From assembly GCA_030267965.1 (NCBI GenBank), contig BRYA01000071.1, positions 50,955 to 84,296 of the forward strand: a stretch of DNA of 33,342 nucleotides. The letters run 5' to 3'. The stretch comes from Triparma columacea (Eukaryota; Sar; Bolidophyceae; Parmales; Triparmaceae). The translations under genes and the position numbers were made by a program. Below are positions 9,545 to 20,764 of the stretch, one piece after another. The notes below the pieces were generated by a model. That model saw nothing but the letters and a program-made list of their open reading frames with translations, did not search any database and was not told the origin of the DNA. The first letter of the stretch is position 1. Every line of letters begins with the position of its first letter.

Positions 9545-10789
9545 TCAATCCCACTCCTCAATCCCCATCAACTTCCTCCCAACCGCATCAAAGGGCTGCA
9601 CACCCTCCTGGCCCTTCTCGATCCTCTGTTTCTCCCTAATAAATCCGCTCGCCCTCAACTCCTTGTCCTCCTCCGACTCGTCTTCCCCCCCCCCCACTTC
9701 CTTCCCATTTATCCAGTTTTGCCCCCCTCCGACCCAGATCAAACCGCGCTCCCATAACCCCCGCTCCCACTCCTTGTAAAGAGAGTTACAAGGTCCGTGA
9801 GGGAGAAAACCGAGGTAAATAGCCACCCGACCCTCAGAACCAAGGTGAGCGAGAGCGGTGGCGTGGGGGATTTTCTCGTCCCAGAAAAATAACGACCCCG
9901 CGGAGACGGGAATGTGGCGAATATCCTTGGTCACGGAGCGATTTCTAACAGCAGTGAAGGGGCCGAAGCATGACTGCTCCCCATCACCGCAGCGACTGGA
10001 AGTCCAGTCGTCAACATCGAAGAACGTTTTATGGTAACCGGGAGCGAGCTCAATCCCGCCCGTGGAGGGGAGGAGGTTAGAGGACAGTAGAAGGAAGCAC
10101 TGGACGGGACGCCACATCCTGCATGGCTTGGCCGAGGGTAGGTTGGAGGAGGAGGGGGGAGGGGGAGGGGGAAAGGGGGGTAATAGGCCAGAGTGGATTG
10201 ACTCGGGGCAGCAGTCGAGGTGAGGCGTGAGACACTTGGTGGCACGCTTCTTTCGACCAGAGTAGTTGGAGATAGAGTCGGGGCATCGGAGGCAAATGCG
10301 GTCAATTGTGCAGTAACCACGGGTAAAGTCGTATGAGGAGAAAACATTAGGAGGGAGCTCAAAGCCCGGCGCAGAGCAGCCGTAAGATTGGGACCAAATA
10401 TGTTTAACTATGGAGAAGATCCTCGGGTCGGTTCGTATTCGGTCAAGAGCTAAGTCATAGTGAATGTCCATGACACCACCTGCCCCACCAGTGGAGGAAA
10501 GCTTCGATGAGATGGAACAGTGAAGATTATGTAAGTACTCTAGGGTGTAGGGAGGGTGGTAGACCGGGAAGTGTTGGGTGCGGTGCTCAACAATCTTGAG
10601 GATGGTGGTACGGAGCTCCTCGATTTCTGTGGGGCTCAGGAAGGGAACAGAGACGTATCCATGTTCTAAGAAATGTCCAACGTCAATCTCTGGGGTATCA
10701 ACAGGACTTTGAACAGGTGCGTTCATTTCATAGGTCTCAGGAATTACAGAATCTTTATCACTGGGCTCTGATGGGGTCAAGACTATCAA
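9545..10789 (-). CDS. Phytanoyl-CoA dioxygenase-like Fe(II)/2-oxoglutarate oxygenase, 414 aa
   Basis: An uninterrupted frame from the ATG at 10789. An N-terminal helix-rich part (FLEHGYVSVPFLSPTEIEEL) is typical of the PhyH family, in which an iron- and 2-oxoglutarate-dependent oxygenase hydroxylates a substrate. The metal-binding HxD is in TPHLDCCP (His near residue 190). The distal His is likely IPHATA, and the 2-oxoglutarate Arg is in GRVAIYLGF. Other supporting motifs are GGIELAPGYHKTFF and GSLFFWDEKIPH. A Pro/Ser-rich insert (around 10130-10180) interrupts the barrel. There is no clear signal peptide and I cannot name the substrate. It is one of few intronless genes here. Confidence 0.8.
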   Translation of the reverse strand: MIVLTPSEPSDKDSVIPETYEMNAPVQSPVDTPEIDVGHFLEHGYVSVPFLSPTEIEELRTTILKIVEHRTQHFPVYHPPYTLEYLHNLHCSISSKLSSTGGAGGVMDIHYDLALDRIRTDPRIFSIVKHIWSQSYGCSAPGFELPPNVFSSYDFTRGYCTIDRICLRCPDSISNYSGRKKRATKCLTPHLDCCPESIHSGLLPPFPPPPPPSSSNLPSAKPCRMWRPVQCFLLLSSNLLPSTGGIELAPGYHKTFFDVDDWTSSRCGDGEQSCFGPFTAVRNRSVTKDIRHIPVSAGSLFFWDEKIPHATALAHLGSEGRVAIYLGFLPHGPCNSLYKEWERGLWERGLIWVGGGQNWINGKEVGGGEDESEEDKELRASGFIREKQRIEKGQEGVQPFDAVGRKLMGIEEWD

Positions 10790-11249
10790 GATAACTAAGA
10801 ATATAAAGAGGAAATGCGCGCTTGACGCGATGAACTTGAATTATCAGCACAAAATCTGAGAAGAATTTTTTGGAGATGATTGTCAGGTCGTAAATTTATA
10901 TTAACCATTTTAATGATTATTAGGTGATTGAATATGTAAAAAAGAATTCAAGGATACACAGAAACTCTCATTAATAAATTAGATCATTTTAAATTCTATA
11001 TATTATTCATTTTCCTCTTAATATTTCACATATAAGTATTTGATCAATTTTGAATATAATTTGAAATCTATATCATTCAAAAACCATTTCTAAAAATTAT
11101 TTTTCTTTGATTCGACCTTTCAATGTTATAAAGAATTATTGCAGAATTTCAACAGCGAAAAAGATCAAATTTTAATTCAATCCATTATTTTTGACACGAG
11201 CTTTTGTCGCAGCTGATTTCTATTAAATCGGCACACCTGTTAATTCACT
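10790..11249. promoter_or_regulatory. AT-rich divergent spacer
   Basis: A 460-bp gene-free stretch between two divergent ATGs. From about 10850 to 11230 it is mostly A and T (roughly three quarters or more by eye), in sharp contrast to the GC-rich surroundings. It holds no open frame of note, no tandem array and no recognisable RNA gene. It must contain both promoters and may have another role (see findings). Confidence 0.55.
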
Positions 11250-12467
11250 ATGCATACGCTTTGTATTTTCGTTCTCGTATGTCTGATTTGTCCATCGCAG
11301 AGCCTCTGCGTACCATCAAATGAAAAGTTTTCAGCTCCAGCTATCGAGTCCCGCCTTTCAAGTGCCTCATTTGAAAGCTTGTCTCCATTCCAGAGATTTT
11401 GGCTTCAACGCAGAAACCAACAAAAATCCTATCGTCCTCCATCAGATGTGTTGCCCCCAGAATTGCTCTCTCAAGTTCTTAACATCAAAGCTTTCACAAG
11501 TTCTCAGGGCGAGCTGACAAGACTGGCAAAGGTGAGTTCCACCCTCGATCACCCCCCCCTCCGTCGACTTCCACCCTTTTAACCCCCCGCCCTCCACCCC
11601 TTGCCCATGGACCTCCCCCCTCTCCCTAGATGCGAAGTTTAGTATTGGAAGGCTTGAGTCAACCTCAGTCGCTTATTTCCCCTGAGCAATTCCTCTCGCT
11701 TCAGGAAAGTCGGCCCGATGCCTACTCCAACCTGCGTCTCCTTCGCGTCCTCAGGAAGTCGAAGCTTCAGGACGCCGAGGCTTGTGCGGAGAGGTTCCTC
11801 CAATACTTGCAGTGGCGGGAGGTGAATAGGGTTAATGATTTAATGGTGGACCGCAACGTTGCAAAGTTCTGTAAAGGGGCCTTTGGTGTATCTGTGGTGG
11901 GCGGAGTGGAAGGGATCAAGGATGAAAATGCACCGTCAGCCCCTCCACCGCAAAAGTCTTCCGTCACGGTGTATTTGGATGTGGGGGATTGGAAAACGAA
12001 GGATTTGATGGAAGAACTGAAGCGGGGCAGCAACGGCATATCAGTAGATTCATTCCTTCAATATTGGATTTCGATTTATGAGGATATCCACTTGCGACTG
12101 CATGACCTTACAGTGGCAAACGGTCGTAACCTTGCGTTCGCAAACATTGACGCAGACATGGGCTCCATCTCCCTCTCACAGTTCTCACCCAAATTCATGC
12201 GGCGAGTGGGTGGTCCGTGGATGACGACGACACAATCTCACTATCCCGAGACGACAAATAAGATATTTTTCCGAAATGCCCCCACGGTTATCAACGTGGT
12301 CTGGAAGGTCGTCGGTGTATTCGTTAGCGAGGGGACCAAGGTGGGACCCACCTGTCCTGCACCAACATGACTTCAACTCACAGGACGCTAACCCTCCCTT
12401 TCTTTCGCTCCTCTCTTCGCTTCTTACCTCACAGCAAAAAGTTAGCATATATACAACAAAAACATGA
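11250..12467 (+). CDS. CRAL-TRIO (Sec14-like) lipid-binding protein, three exons, 341 aa
   Basis: Exons are 11250-11531, 11630-12340 and 12435-12467. The last exon encodes only QKVSIYTTKT and a stop, and completes the domain. The CRAL-TRIO N-terminal helix region (LRLLRVLRKSKLQDAEACAE then LQYLQWRE) precedes the lipid pocket. That pocket includes FLQYWISIYEDIHLR, NGRNLAFANIDADMG and the hallmark HYPETTNKIFFRNAPTVI, VVWKVVGVFVSEGTK. Such proteins bind or exchange phosphoinositides or other hydrophobic ligands. The N-terminus MHTLCIFVLVCLICPSQSLC is hydrophobic and reads as a signal peptide, unusual for a cytosolic Sec14 protein. A secretory or plastid destination is possible but not shown. The first intron has C runs; the second ends with TTCGCTC-type repeats. 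Confidence 0.88.
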
Positions 12468-12519
12468 CATTGCACCATTTATCCGCAATCTATTCCTTTT
12501 ATTAAATCTATCCACTCTT

Positions 12520-15500
12520 CTACTTCTTCTTGCTCTTCTTCTTTTTCTTCTTCGCATCCTTGGCCTCCTTCTCCTTCCTGACCCTCTCCCTCTCCTCTTC
12601 TAACTTTCTCTCCTCTGCCCTCTCCTCCTCTTCCTTCTTAACGACCCAGTCGTAGTAGACCATGCCCTCCTTGAAGCACTCATGGACATGAACATCCTCA
12701 CCTATTTGTCCCTCGAAGATCTTCAAGATGAGCCTCACAATATTACAACTCAAGGAGTGTAGCTCTTCGGGTTCTGCAAAGAAATTCGCGACGCCCCTCT
12801 TGCTCGGGCTCACCATCACCGGTGGTGCCTCAGCCTGTTGCTCTAGGCTGCTCAAGCTCAAGTCGTCTCCAACGCTCTCTCCCTCCTCTCCTACTCCTTC
12901 GCCACCTCCCACCCCGTCGACTCCCTCGAACGTCACCCCCGCGTTCTCGTTCTTGTTCTCTTTCGCCCTCTCCTCCTCCTCGACTTCCCCGTCCCTTTTG
13001 GCTCTCCCGAGCCCCATGTTCTTGCTCTCTACGAGCTCCAATACGCAGCTCCCGGAAGCCCCGGCGACCTTGGTTTCGGCCCCTAGCCCCACAATGTCCT
13101 CAACCTTACAAACTCCCAAGACGGCCTCAAGCATCGCGACGGCCTCGCTGCCGCTCCAGTCAAGCGCGAGCATTAACGCGCTCATCCCGTCCCCGTCGAC
13201 CTCGTAAACAGAAGCTCCCTTGGCCAGCAGCATCTTGACGCTCTCGACATCGTTCTTCCCGATGGCGCACATCAACGCTGTCTTCCCCTCTGCGTTCTTC
13301 TCGTCTATAACAACATTCGGGGCGTCCAAAATTGAACCCAGCGCAACAACGTTTCCTCCATCCACCGCGACGTGCAAGCAGTTCCTCCCATCAGTTCCTT
13401 TGATGTTGACAAACTGAGGGTCGACCTCGCTGGCCTTAAGCATCAGCAAACCCAAAACCTCCTGCTCGGCCCCACACTCGACAGCCCAGTTCAAAATGGG
13501 AGGGTTGGCCTCCGCCACGATAGGGGCGGCACCGTTCTCGAGCATGTACTCGCAAATCTCCTTTTTCTTTGCCTGAAGTGCGTAGTGTAGAGCCGTGAAG
13601 TGGCGACCACTCTCGTCGCCAATGTCCTCCAAACCGTTCACGTCGATCTTGTATTCAATGAGTACCTTGACAAGCTCGAGATCACCGAGCATCTGAAATT
13701 GGGAGAGGCGGTTGGGTTGTTGTGTTAGTTCATTTCGTATGGAGCCTCACCTCAAATTTAATCACCCTGGTGTCGTCGCTTCCTCTCTTCGCTCCTCCCA
13801 ACTTACCTTTATCGAACAGTGCAACGCCGTCGCTCCAGCCCCGGGAGGGTGGACATCGCACACGTTGATGTCGACCGCATCATCCAACAACAACCTCTTC
13901 AACAGACTAACCCTGCTAGCCGTATCTAAATCCCCATCCGAATCTCCAGCTGCACCAGCCGCGTAGTGCAGCGCTGTGTAACCATCTTTGGTAATCAGCT
14001 GCAAGATCTCCTTCTTGTCAACCAGCCTCTGCGTTATCGACGCGGGGCACAGGGCCTCTGACTGGAAACTCTCAATGATCCCCTCGAGGGTAAGCAGCTT
14101 TTTCTCCTTCCCACTCTTGCCCTTTCTGGGGTCGCTGTGCGTAGCCTTCATGATGCCCCTTCCATTTCCACTAGCCAGCAATACTGTCACGACCTCGTCA
14201 AAGCCTGGCGAGGCGCTCATACACGCGTGGTGAATGGGAAGCAAACCGTCAGCATCCATGGCGTTCGGGTGGGCTCCAGCATCCAACAGCCTCAGGGCCG
14301 CGCTAGTGTCACCACTGTTCAAGGCGGTGTGTAGCAACGTTTCACCCTTCTTGTTGCACACGTCCATATCTGCCCCATTCTGTGATAGCATGTCCAGCAG
14401 GGCCTCGTCCTTCACGGGACCCTTCAGCACGCAGCTGACTCCCCTGTAAATGAAGTCGACAGTTGCGCCCCTCAGTGCCCAGTGTAAGGGGAAGTTCCCG
14501 TCATCGTCACTAATGTTAACGTCGGCGCCCTTGTCAATGAGGAACTGGACGAGATCGGGAAGGCCGTCAATTTGGGCAATATTCTTCAGCTCCGTGAAGG
14601 CATCGATGCCATTGTCCTCCTTGATCAACTCGACTCTCTTCTTGGCCTCTCGAGTGCGGAAAATGCCCTGAATCTTCATTGCAGCCCCCGCCAATTCCTC
14701 CTCCTCCTCTCCCGGGATCCCCTCCCAAAAGGTAACGTTTACGAGGGTCTGGTAGATGTCCTCAGAGATATCCGCAGGAGCGCGGTTCCCGTCAATATTG
14801 AAGATGCGAGAGTTGTCACCCTCAGGGGCCGTAGGCGCTTCCCCCTCCTCTCCTCCATCAACAGCGAAATCTTCGGTAGCAGGAGCAGCAATGTCCTCCT
14901 CCTCCTCTTCCTCCTCTTCCTCCTCAGCCGCCTTCCCAACCTCTTCAGTCTCAGTCTCAGGCACAGCTTCCACCTCCGCCTCCATCACGACCCCCTCCTC
15001 GTCCTTCTTCTCCTCCCCTCCAATCTCCAAATTGCCAAGCTCCACTACGGTAGTTCCGAGCTCAACGTCACTGCCCCCCACGTCCATGGTGCTGTCATAT
15101 CCCGTCGTGTAACCTTCGTCAGTAGTGCACCCCAACTCAGGAGGCGGCACATAAGTTCCCTGGTACACACTCAAGACAGCCTCCTTATTGGCGTGGTAGT
15201 TCTCAAGCCTAACCTTGACGGTCTCCTCGTTGTCATCTGCCCTCTGCTCGAGTCTGTTAGCGATCTCCTCACTCTCCGGGGGGTTCGTCACAAGGTGGTA
15301 AATCTTCCCGGTCTCGGGGTCTCTCCTCCTCCCGACAACCCTGTCAACGAGCTGAGAATCCTCAACGTCAAGCATGATAACAATGTCAGCCTTGCCATTC
15401 TCCATCTTCTCTAGAGCGGCGGCCTGCTCAGCGGTCCTCGGGAATCCGTCGAGCAGCCAGCCCTTCTCGAGGCAGTCTTCCTCCTTGATCCTCTCTTCGA

Positions 15501-18500
15501 CCATGGCAATAAGAACCGAATCGGGGACCATTTCACCCTTCTCCATGAAGCTCTTCGCCTCCAAGCCGATGTCGCTCATTTTCTCGAGCTCCGCCCTCAG
15601 CATGTCTCCAGTGGACAAGTGAACCACCCCGTACGTCTTTGTGATTGACTCACACTGGGTTCCCTTTCCAGAGGCTGGGGCCCCCATGATGACGATCTTG
15701 GGTTTCTTGTTCTGCTCCGGCGGCGGAGGAGGAAGCGGAGGCTGCGACGGGCGAGGTGGGCGGGATAATAGGACGATGGGTGAGTATAAAGGGTAAATGA
15801 ACAAGCAAAGTCTTCCATTCCAGTCCAATCTCGTGCTGTCATCATCGCTTCGCTCTCCCTTCGCTCTCCCTTCGCTCTTCCCACGCTCACCTTGAGGATG
15901 TCTGTAATGGAAGACAAGAGGCTATTGTTCGAAGGCACGCAGAAGGAGAACTTCAAAGCGTTGGCGCCCTCAGGTCCGATGGCATCCAAGTTGGCATCCG
16001 CATCAATAAGCATCGTGGCGACGTCCTTGTCATTTTGCGCGACTGCAAGCATGAGAGGCGTGAGCGCTGTCGTTGTGGTGCAGTTGGGCGTAGCACCAGA
16101 ATCAAGGAGCGCCCTGGTGAGTTCCGTGTTCGAGGTGACAATAGAGGTGTGAAGGGCAGAGGCGTCCTCAATGTCGTTGATGGCGTCGAGAACGGAAACG
16201 TTGAGAAGGGACATCCAAGATTCCTTTGTAGGACCCTCGTTGGGGTCCGGGATTCCAAACTGCGGCTCGGGCTCGGGCTCAGGTTCCACCGGCTCAGGTT
16301 CAGGTTCAGGTTCTTTGCCCTTCTTGCCCTTCTTGCCCGCCTTGGCCGCCTTGGCGTTCTTGGGTGGCTCAGGCTCAGGCTCCCTCTCGACGACAATGGG
16401 CTTATTGGCCCAGAAAGTTTCCCTGTCAACGCCGCGGGATGAAAGGTATTTCGCGAGGGTGGATGCAAAGGTCTGGACTTCCTCCGGGAACGCCCGATTC
16501 TCATACTTAAAGGCGTTGCAGTCTATGAGAGAGGCGAGGGCTACGAGGGATCCCATGGAAGTGGCGACTCCTGCCAGGACATCGGTGATGACCTGGTGAT
16601 CCCCCTGGCTAGTACCGGGCTCAGAGATAAGACCACTCAGAGTTTTGATCGCCTCAACAACAACGAACGACTTTTGCTTCCTGTTGAACATGAGAGGGGC
16701 AACTACGGACGAGAGCAAGTAGACGTAAGGCCATGCGGCAGCCTTTTCTTCGAGAAGCTGCTGGTCCTCAGGGGCAGTTGTCAGGTCCCCGAACTGTACG
16801 AAGGCAGTTGGGGCATCAAAGGTGGGAACCTTGGCCTCCTCCTCTCCCTTCTTCTTCTTGGACTTCTTCTTCTCATCCTTCTTCTTCCCCTTCTTCTTCG
16901 AATTCTCTTCTTCGACGACCTCCTCAACGACGGGAGGCTTCGGCTTGGGGAAGATTCCAGGCTTCCAGTTGGAGTCAAAAGCAGCGCCCACGAGGGAAAC
17001 TTTCCCCCCTGTCACCAGGCAAGATGACCTGAGAAACCCGAGGAGAGTTGTGTGAACATTCACTGGAACTCCGTGTTTCTTGGAGGCGGAGCCCCAAAGG
17101 GGCCTGCGATGGTTGGGGCGAGATACGTCCGACACAGTATTGGAGAGCAGCGAAAGCACAAAGGGCGAGGCAGTTTTGACTGCCAAACTCGCACCTTCTG
17201 CGCCTGGGAAGGAAGGAACGAAGGGCTCAGCGTCCTCAGGTTTGGGAACAGGGTTGCCTTCCTCATCGAGCTCGGGCGCAGGGGGGAGAACTGCGTGGTT
17301 CTTCTCTCCATCGCAAATCTTGGTGATTGCGGCGCAGACCGAGGACGTGACGAACATGGAAGGAAGCGGATCCTCAGGCTCAATGAGTTCCAGGTCCCAG
17401 TTGAGCGTGATGGCTGGATTTGACAGAGAGGTCTCGTAAAATACTTTCTTGGCCTCGGCACCGTCTTTGAGTTCTTGGGCCTTGGTTTCAAGAGGTGTCG
17501 AGAGGAGCTTGAGGTTGAGCTCTGTGGCCATGCCGACGCAGGACGCGGAGTCGTGGGTGGCAAGCGAGTTGAGAATCTCCGCGATGAAGATCGTTAATTC
17601 GTGCTGCGCTATTTTCGTGACATCATCGGACGGCGGCAGCTTGTTGGTCGTGTCGAGGTTCCAGCGGAGGGCGGTCATAAGTGGGGCAAGGGTGGCCTGG
17701 CCGAGGACGAGGACATTCACAGAGTTCTTACTGCACAGGAGGTAGCACAGACGAATTGCGCGAGATGCAATGTCCCGGTCGACGGAGGCCATAAGGGCGG
17801 TGAGGGAGGCAGTTGTTATGAGCGGCTGCGGGGCAGACTCCTCCTGGGTGTCCTCCTCAGTAGCACTTGCGGCGAGGATGGTCGTGTCTGCAGTGGCGGA
17901 GATGGTCGTGGATGGGTGGAGGAGGACAAGATGTGCCAGGGCCTTATCGGCGGTCCTTCGCACGGTGTACCCGATGGGGTTACCATCGCGGGGGGTGACG
18001 GGGGGGGGCTCGATGGGTGGGGGAGCATTTGGGTCCTCCTTTCCCTTCTTCTTCTTGTCCTTGCCAGCCGGTTTTTTGTCGTCCTTCTTGCCTGCCTTCT
18101 TCGGGTCGACATCAGCCTCCGCTTCCGTGTCCACAATCATCTTGGGGGTCGCGACAAGGGAGAGGACGAGGGGAAGGGAGCCGTTTTGGCAGATTGCCGA
18201 CCTGCACTCCTCAGAGAACTGCGCCATATTGCCGAGAGACTTGGCCGTGAGAATCTGGGGGGAAGAAAATAAGACGAGGCACGAAGATAGGGAGGGAACA
18301 GAGGAAATCAGGGAGAGCACTTTATTGAGGGTAAGGGTCGTGGAAGTGATGACCTCGAGGGGGGGGACGGTTGAGGTCTCTTCCTCGTCATCCACCTTTT
18401 CCTTCACCGCCGGCTCCTCAACTATGAAAGTAGTCAGAGAGAAGAGGAGAGAGAGGAGGGAGTTGAGGGTTGCAACGAGGGGGGTAAGGGTGGAGGGGTC

Positions 18501-19948
18501 GGTTGTCTCAGCGATCTGGTCGGCAACAGTGGAGATGTTCATCTGAAGCAAGTCGACACCATTGGCGAAAGCCATAGACTTCGCCCCGGCCTGTCCGTAA
18601 GACGCTGTCTTCAGGAGTAGCGCGAGCGCGGGCTCGCGGTGGTTCGGCTTGGCGAGCAGCTTGAGGAGCGCCTCGGGGCCCTTACTTTTGATCATGTTCT
18701 TCATTGAGGTTGCCCCGTTCTTCTCGATGCAGAATTGGGTGCACTTAAGTGCACTAGCGGTGGCCTCGTCTGTGGTGGGGAGAGGAGGCACCAGGGGGGT
18801 TTCAGAAGGGTCCGTCGGCGCCATGGGATCGGCCGGAGGCTCAGAAGATTCCTTAGGGGGGGGGGGGGGGAGCGAGGGGGAGAGTGAAGGGGGTTAGAAC
18901 CATAGAACCAATTCCGCAAGAAAGTTGCAACAACCTAAGCACGTAGCTAGCGAGCCAATTCAATTCTCCAACTCCATTTCCGTTCCACTCTATTCCACTC
19001 TTTTCCATTCTTTTCTCCTCTCTTCTCCTTCTCACCTTCTCGAGAGTAGCCACGAGGTTAAGAAGGAGCTTCGAGAGGTTCTTCACTGTCCCCGATGAGA
19101 GCTTCTTGATGATGCCCTTCTTCTCCTTGGCAAGGGGGAGGTCAAGAAGCACTGACTTCTTCCCCTTTGGTATCTTCGTCTTGTCGTCAATAGCAAGAGC
19201 GGCATCAATTATAGTCTCAATACAACGGAGGGAGTTCAGCCGAATGTCAACGTCCTTGTGCGTCAGCCCAAGCGCAATCTTATCGAAACCCTTGATCTTA
19301 CACTGCTTCTTCTTCTTGGCAATTTCAGTGAGGATGAAGGCAGTGTTGGGGTGACGGGGAGGGGGCTTGGGAGGGGGGGGCACAGGAGCAGGGGCAGGAA
19401 CCTCGTTTCCAGCCTCATCGAAAGTCGGCTCAGGAACAGGCTCCGGCTCCGGCTCCGGCTCGGGCTCAGGCTGAACAAGGAGAAACGAAAGCAAAGTCTC
19501 GAGAGCCGAGCTGATGACATTTTGATAATTCTTCTTGGCCCACTTGGCCTTCGGCTTCTTCAGGAGGTCAATCAGGGGTACCAAACAACCACCCGACAGC
19601 AAGAAGTCGTGAGACTCGCACGTCTTGATCGAAGCAAGGAGAGAGTTCATGTCCTTGCCCTTGAGCTGCGGGGGTTGGGGGTGGAAGGGGGATGAGGGTG
19701 GGGGAAAGGGGGTTAGGTTGGGTTGGGGCGGGGGAGAAGGGGAGGAAGGAGGCAGGAGTGTTGCGGTAGATAAGGGACAGTCAAAGCGAAGTGTAGATAA
19801 TACCATCTCCACCAAACCGAACCGGTTAACTTACCTGCTTGGCCGTTGTTTTCCATGCAGCCTCCCTCTGACGGCGTGCAGCCTCCTGAGCCTCAAGCTC
19901 CTCTTCCGTCAGAGGCGGAGGTTCTTCGGGCGGAGCGTCATTTGACAT
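12520..19948 (-). CDS. Giant armadillo/ankyrin/adenylate kinase/IQ fusion protein, 2270 aa
   Basis: Exons are 19948-19835, 19665-19036, 18851-15891, 15741-13807 and 13692-12520. All introns are phase 0 GT-AG. Residues about 40-1100 are helical armadillo-like repeats with Pro-Glu and Lys-rich linkers. Ankyrin repeats (SALHTSIVTSNTELTRALL) end exon 3. Residues about 1250-1420 are a full adenylate kinase: P-loop GAPASGKGTQ, LSTGDMLRAEL, GWLLDGFPRT, a LID with GRRRDPETGKIYH, and RADDNEETVKVRL. An acidic linker and an IQ motif (KIQGIFRTREAKKRV, near residue 1590) follow. Then come many ankyrin repeats to about residue 2070 and a Lys-rich tail. Adenylate kinase domains occur in axonemal proteins such as CPC1/SPEF2, so a flagellar scaffold with local ATP buffering is inferred. 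An in-frame earlier Met (20092) exists. Confidence 0.88.
13693..13806 (-). mobile_element. Introner-like intron 4 of the ARM/ANK/AK gene
   Basis: This 114-bp intron reads gtaagTTGGGAGGAGCGAAGAG at its start and CGCCTCTCCCAATTTCag at its end on the minus strand. The reverse complement of the end, AAATTGGGAGAGGCG, pairs with the start, and the start carries the same GAGCGAA core as other introns. It lies between two ankyrin-repeat exons in phase 0. Confidence 0.5.
15742..15890 (-). mobile_element. Intron 3 of the ARM/ANK/AK gene with tandem GAGCGAA copies
   Basis: Right after its gtgagcgtg donor this 149-bp intron carries three tandem 11-bp units (plus strand ttcgctctccc, 15849-15881), each holding the GAGCGAA/TTCGCTC core. 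No clear inverted partner is visible at the other end, so membership in the introner-like family rests on the motif alone. Confidence 0.35.
19666..19834 (-). other. Ordinary C-rich intron 1 of the ARM/ANK/AK gene
   Basis: A 169-bp phase-0 intron with a gtaagt donor and a 3' half of C runs broken by TT or AA on the coding strand. It lacks GAGCGAA and inverted ends, so it contrasts with the introner-like class. Confidence 0.6.
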
Positions 19949-20168
19949 ATTCGCGGCTGAGCTCAAACCACACCCAACAGCTTTTGGGGAGATTTGGGAC
20001 TTTGGGGAGTGTGAAGTCAATCTCTCATTTGAGTGTGACTGCGCTGCGCGGAATGAATAAATCTTTTTTTGAGCACAACTTAGATGTTGCATTTGCGCCC
20101 CCCATTCATCCTATCAAATTCCGCGGACGCCGCGCCATTTCACTCAAACTCTGTGAGAATATTTGAAG

Positions 20169-20723
20169 ATGTCCTCCTTCGCTATTCCCGCGCCTTTATC
20201 GTCTTCTGAGCCTCCCCCACAGGCTCTTCCTTCGAATGAGGGGGTTGAAGTATCTTCAAACCCCTTAGGACCCCTAGAAACACTTTTGCTGCGGCGTGGT
20301 AGTGGAGAAGGAAGGCCTTTTGTGAGACAAAACTACACACTTAACTCAAATGGAGGGACAGGAGGAGGACAACGAGGATCTGACAGGAGCAGAACATCGT
20401 CAGCTACAACAACAATGACAATAACACAAAATAATGAGGCAAATACTCCTGGAGAGGGGGGGGCCGCAGGAGAAGAAAAGGAAAGCATCATCCTGAGACT
20501 CGAGTCAGGGCCGAGGGTTACGTGGGAAGAGGGGGTTGTTAATAATGAAGGCCTCGGCCGCAAATCATCCAAGAGATGCTGTATATTCTCCAAGAGGAGG
20601 GCGTGGGACGAGTCAAGTACAGAGAGTGACAGTGATGGGGGGCAGGGGTCGGGCTCTGCAAGGCCAATCGCAAGACCGAAGACGAAAGAGAGCGTGCCTG
20701 ACTTCCAGCGCTTCCATGCTTAA
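20169..20723 (+). CDS. PPP1R11: Protein phosphatase 1 inhibitor-3/YPI1-like protein, 184 aa
   Basis: The conserved block of the PPP1R11/Inhibitor-3/YPI1 family is clear in the C-terminal half: [37 protein letters not shown] and an acidic TESDSD stretch. The VTW element corresponds to the PP1-docking segment and the Cys pair to the metal-binding cluster. Family members bind and restrain the PP1 catalytic subunit, and the human protein is also reported as an E3 ligase. The N-terminal 110 residues are low-complexity Ser/Gly/Thr. It starts 221 bp from the divergent fusion gene and converges on the kinesin gene with about 40 bp between stops. The start is the first ATG (20169). Confidence 0.88.
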   Translation: MSSFAIPAPLSSSEPPPQALPSNEGVEVSSNPLGPLETLLLRRGSGEGRPFVRQNYTLNSNGGTGGGQRGSDRSRTSSATTTMTITQNNEANTPGEGGAAGEEKESIILRLESGPRVTWEEGVVNNEGLGRKSSKRCCIFSKRRAWDESSTESDSDGGQGSGSARPIARPKTKESVPDFQRFHA

Positions 20724-20764
20724 CAGTCCGGGATATTTTTCTGCAAAAATCTTGCTCTTTCTCG

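Noticed and set aside
14572..15414. Plus-strand open frame of 280 codons opposite the adenylate kinase exon
   Set aside because: Antisense shadow of a GC-rich coding exon; no motif, and the sense frame holds a complete adenylate kinase.
17770..18546. Plus-strand open frame of 258 codons opposite the armadillo exon
   Set aside because: Antisense shadow; Ser/Gly/Arg low-complexity translation without family features.
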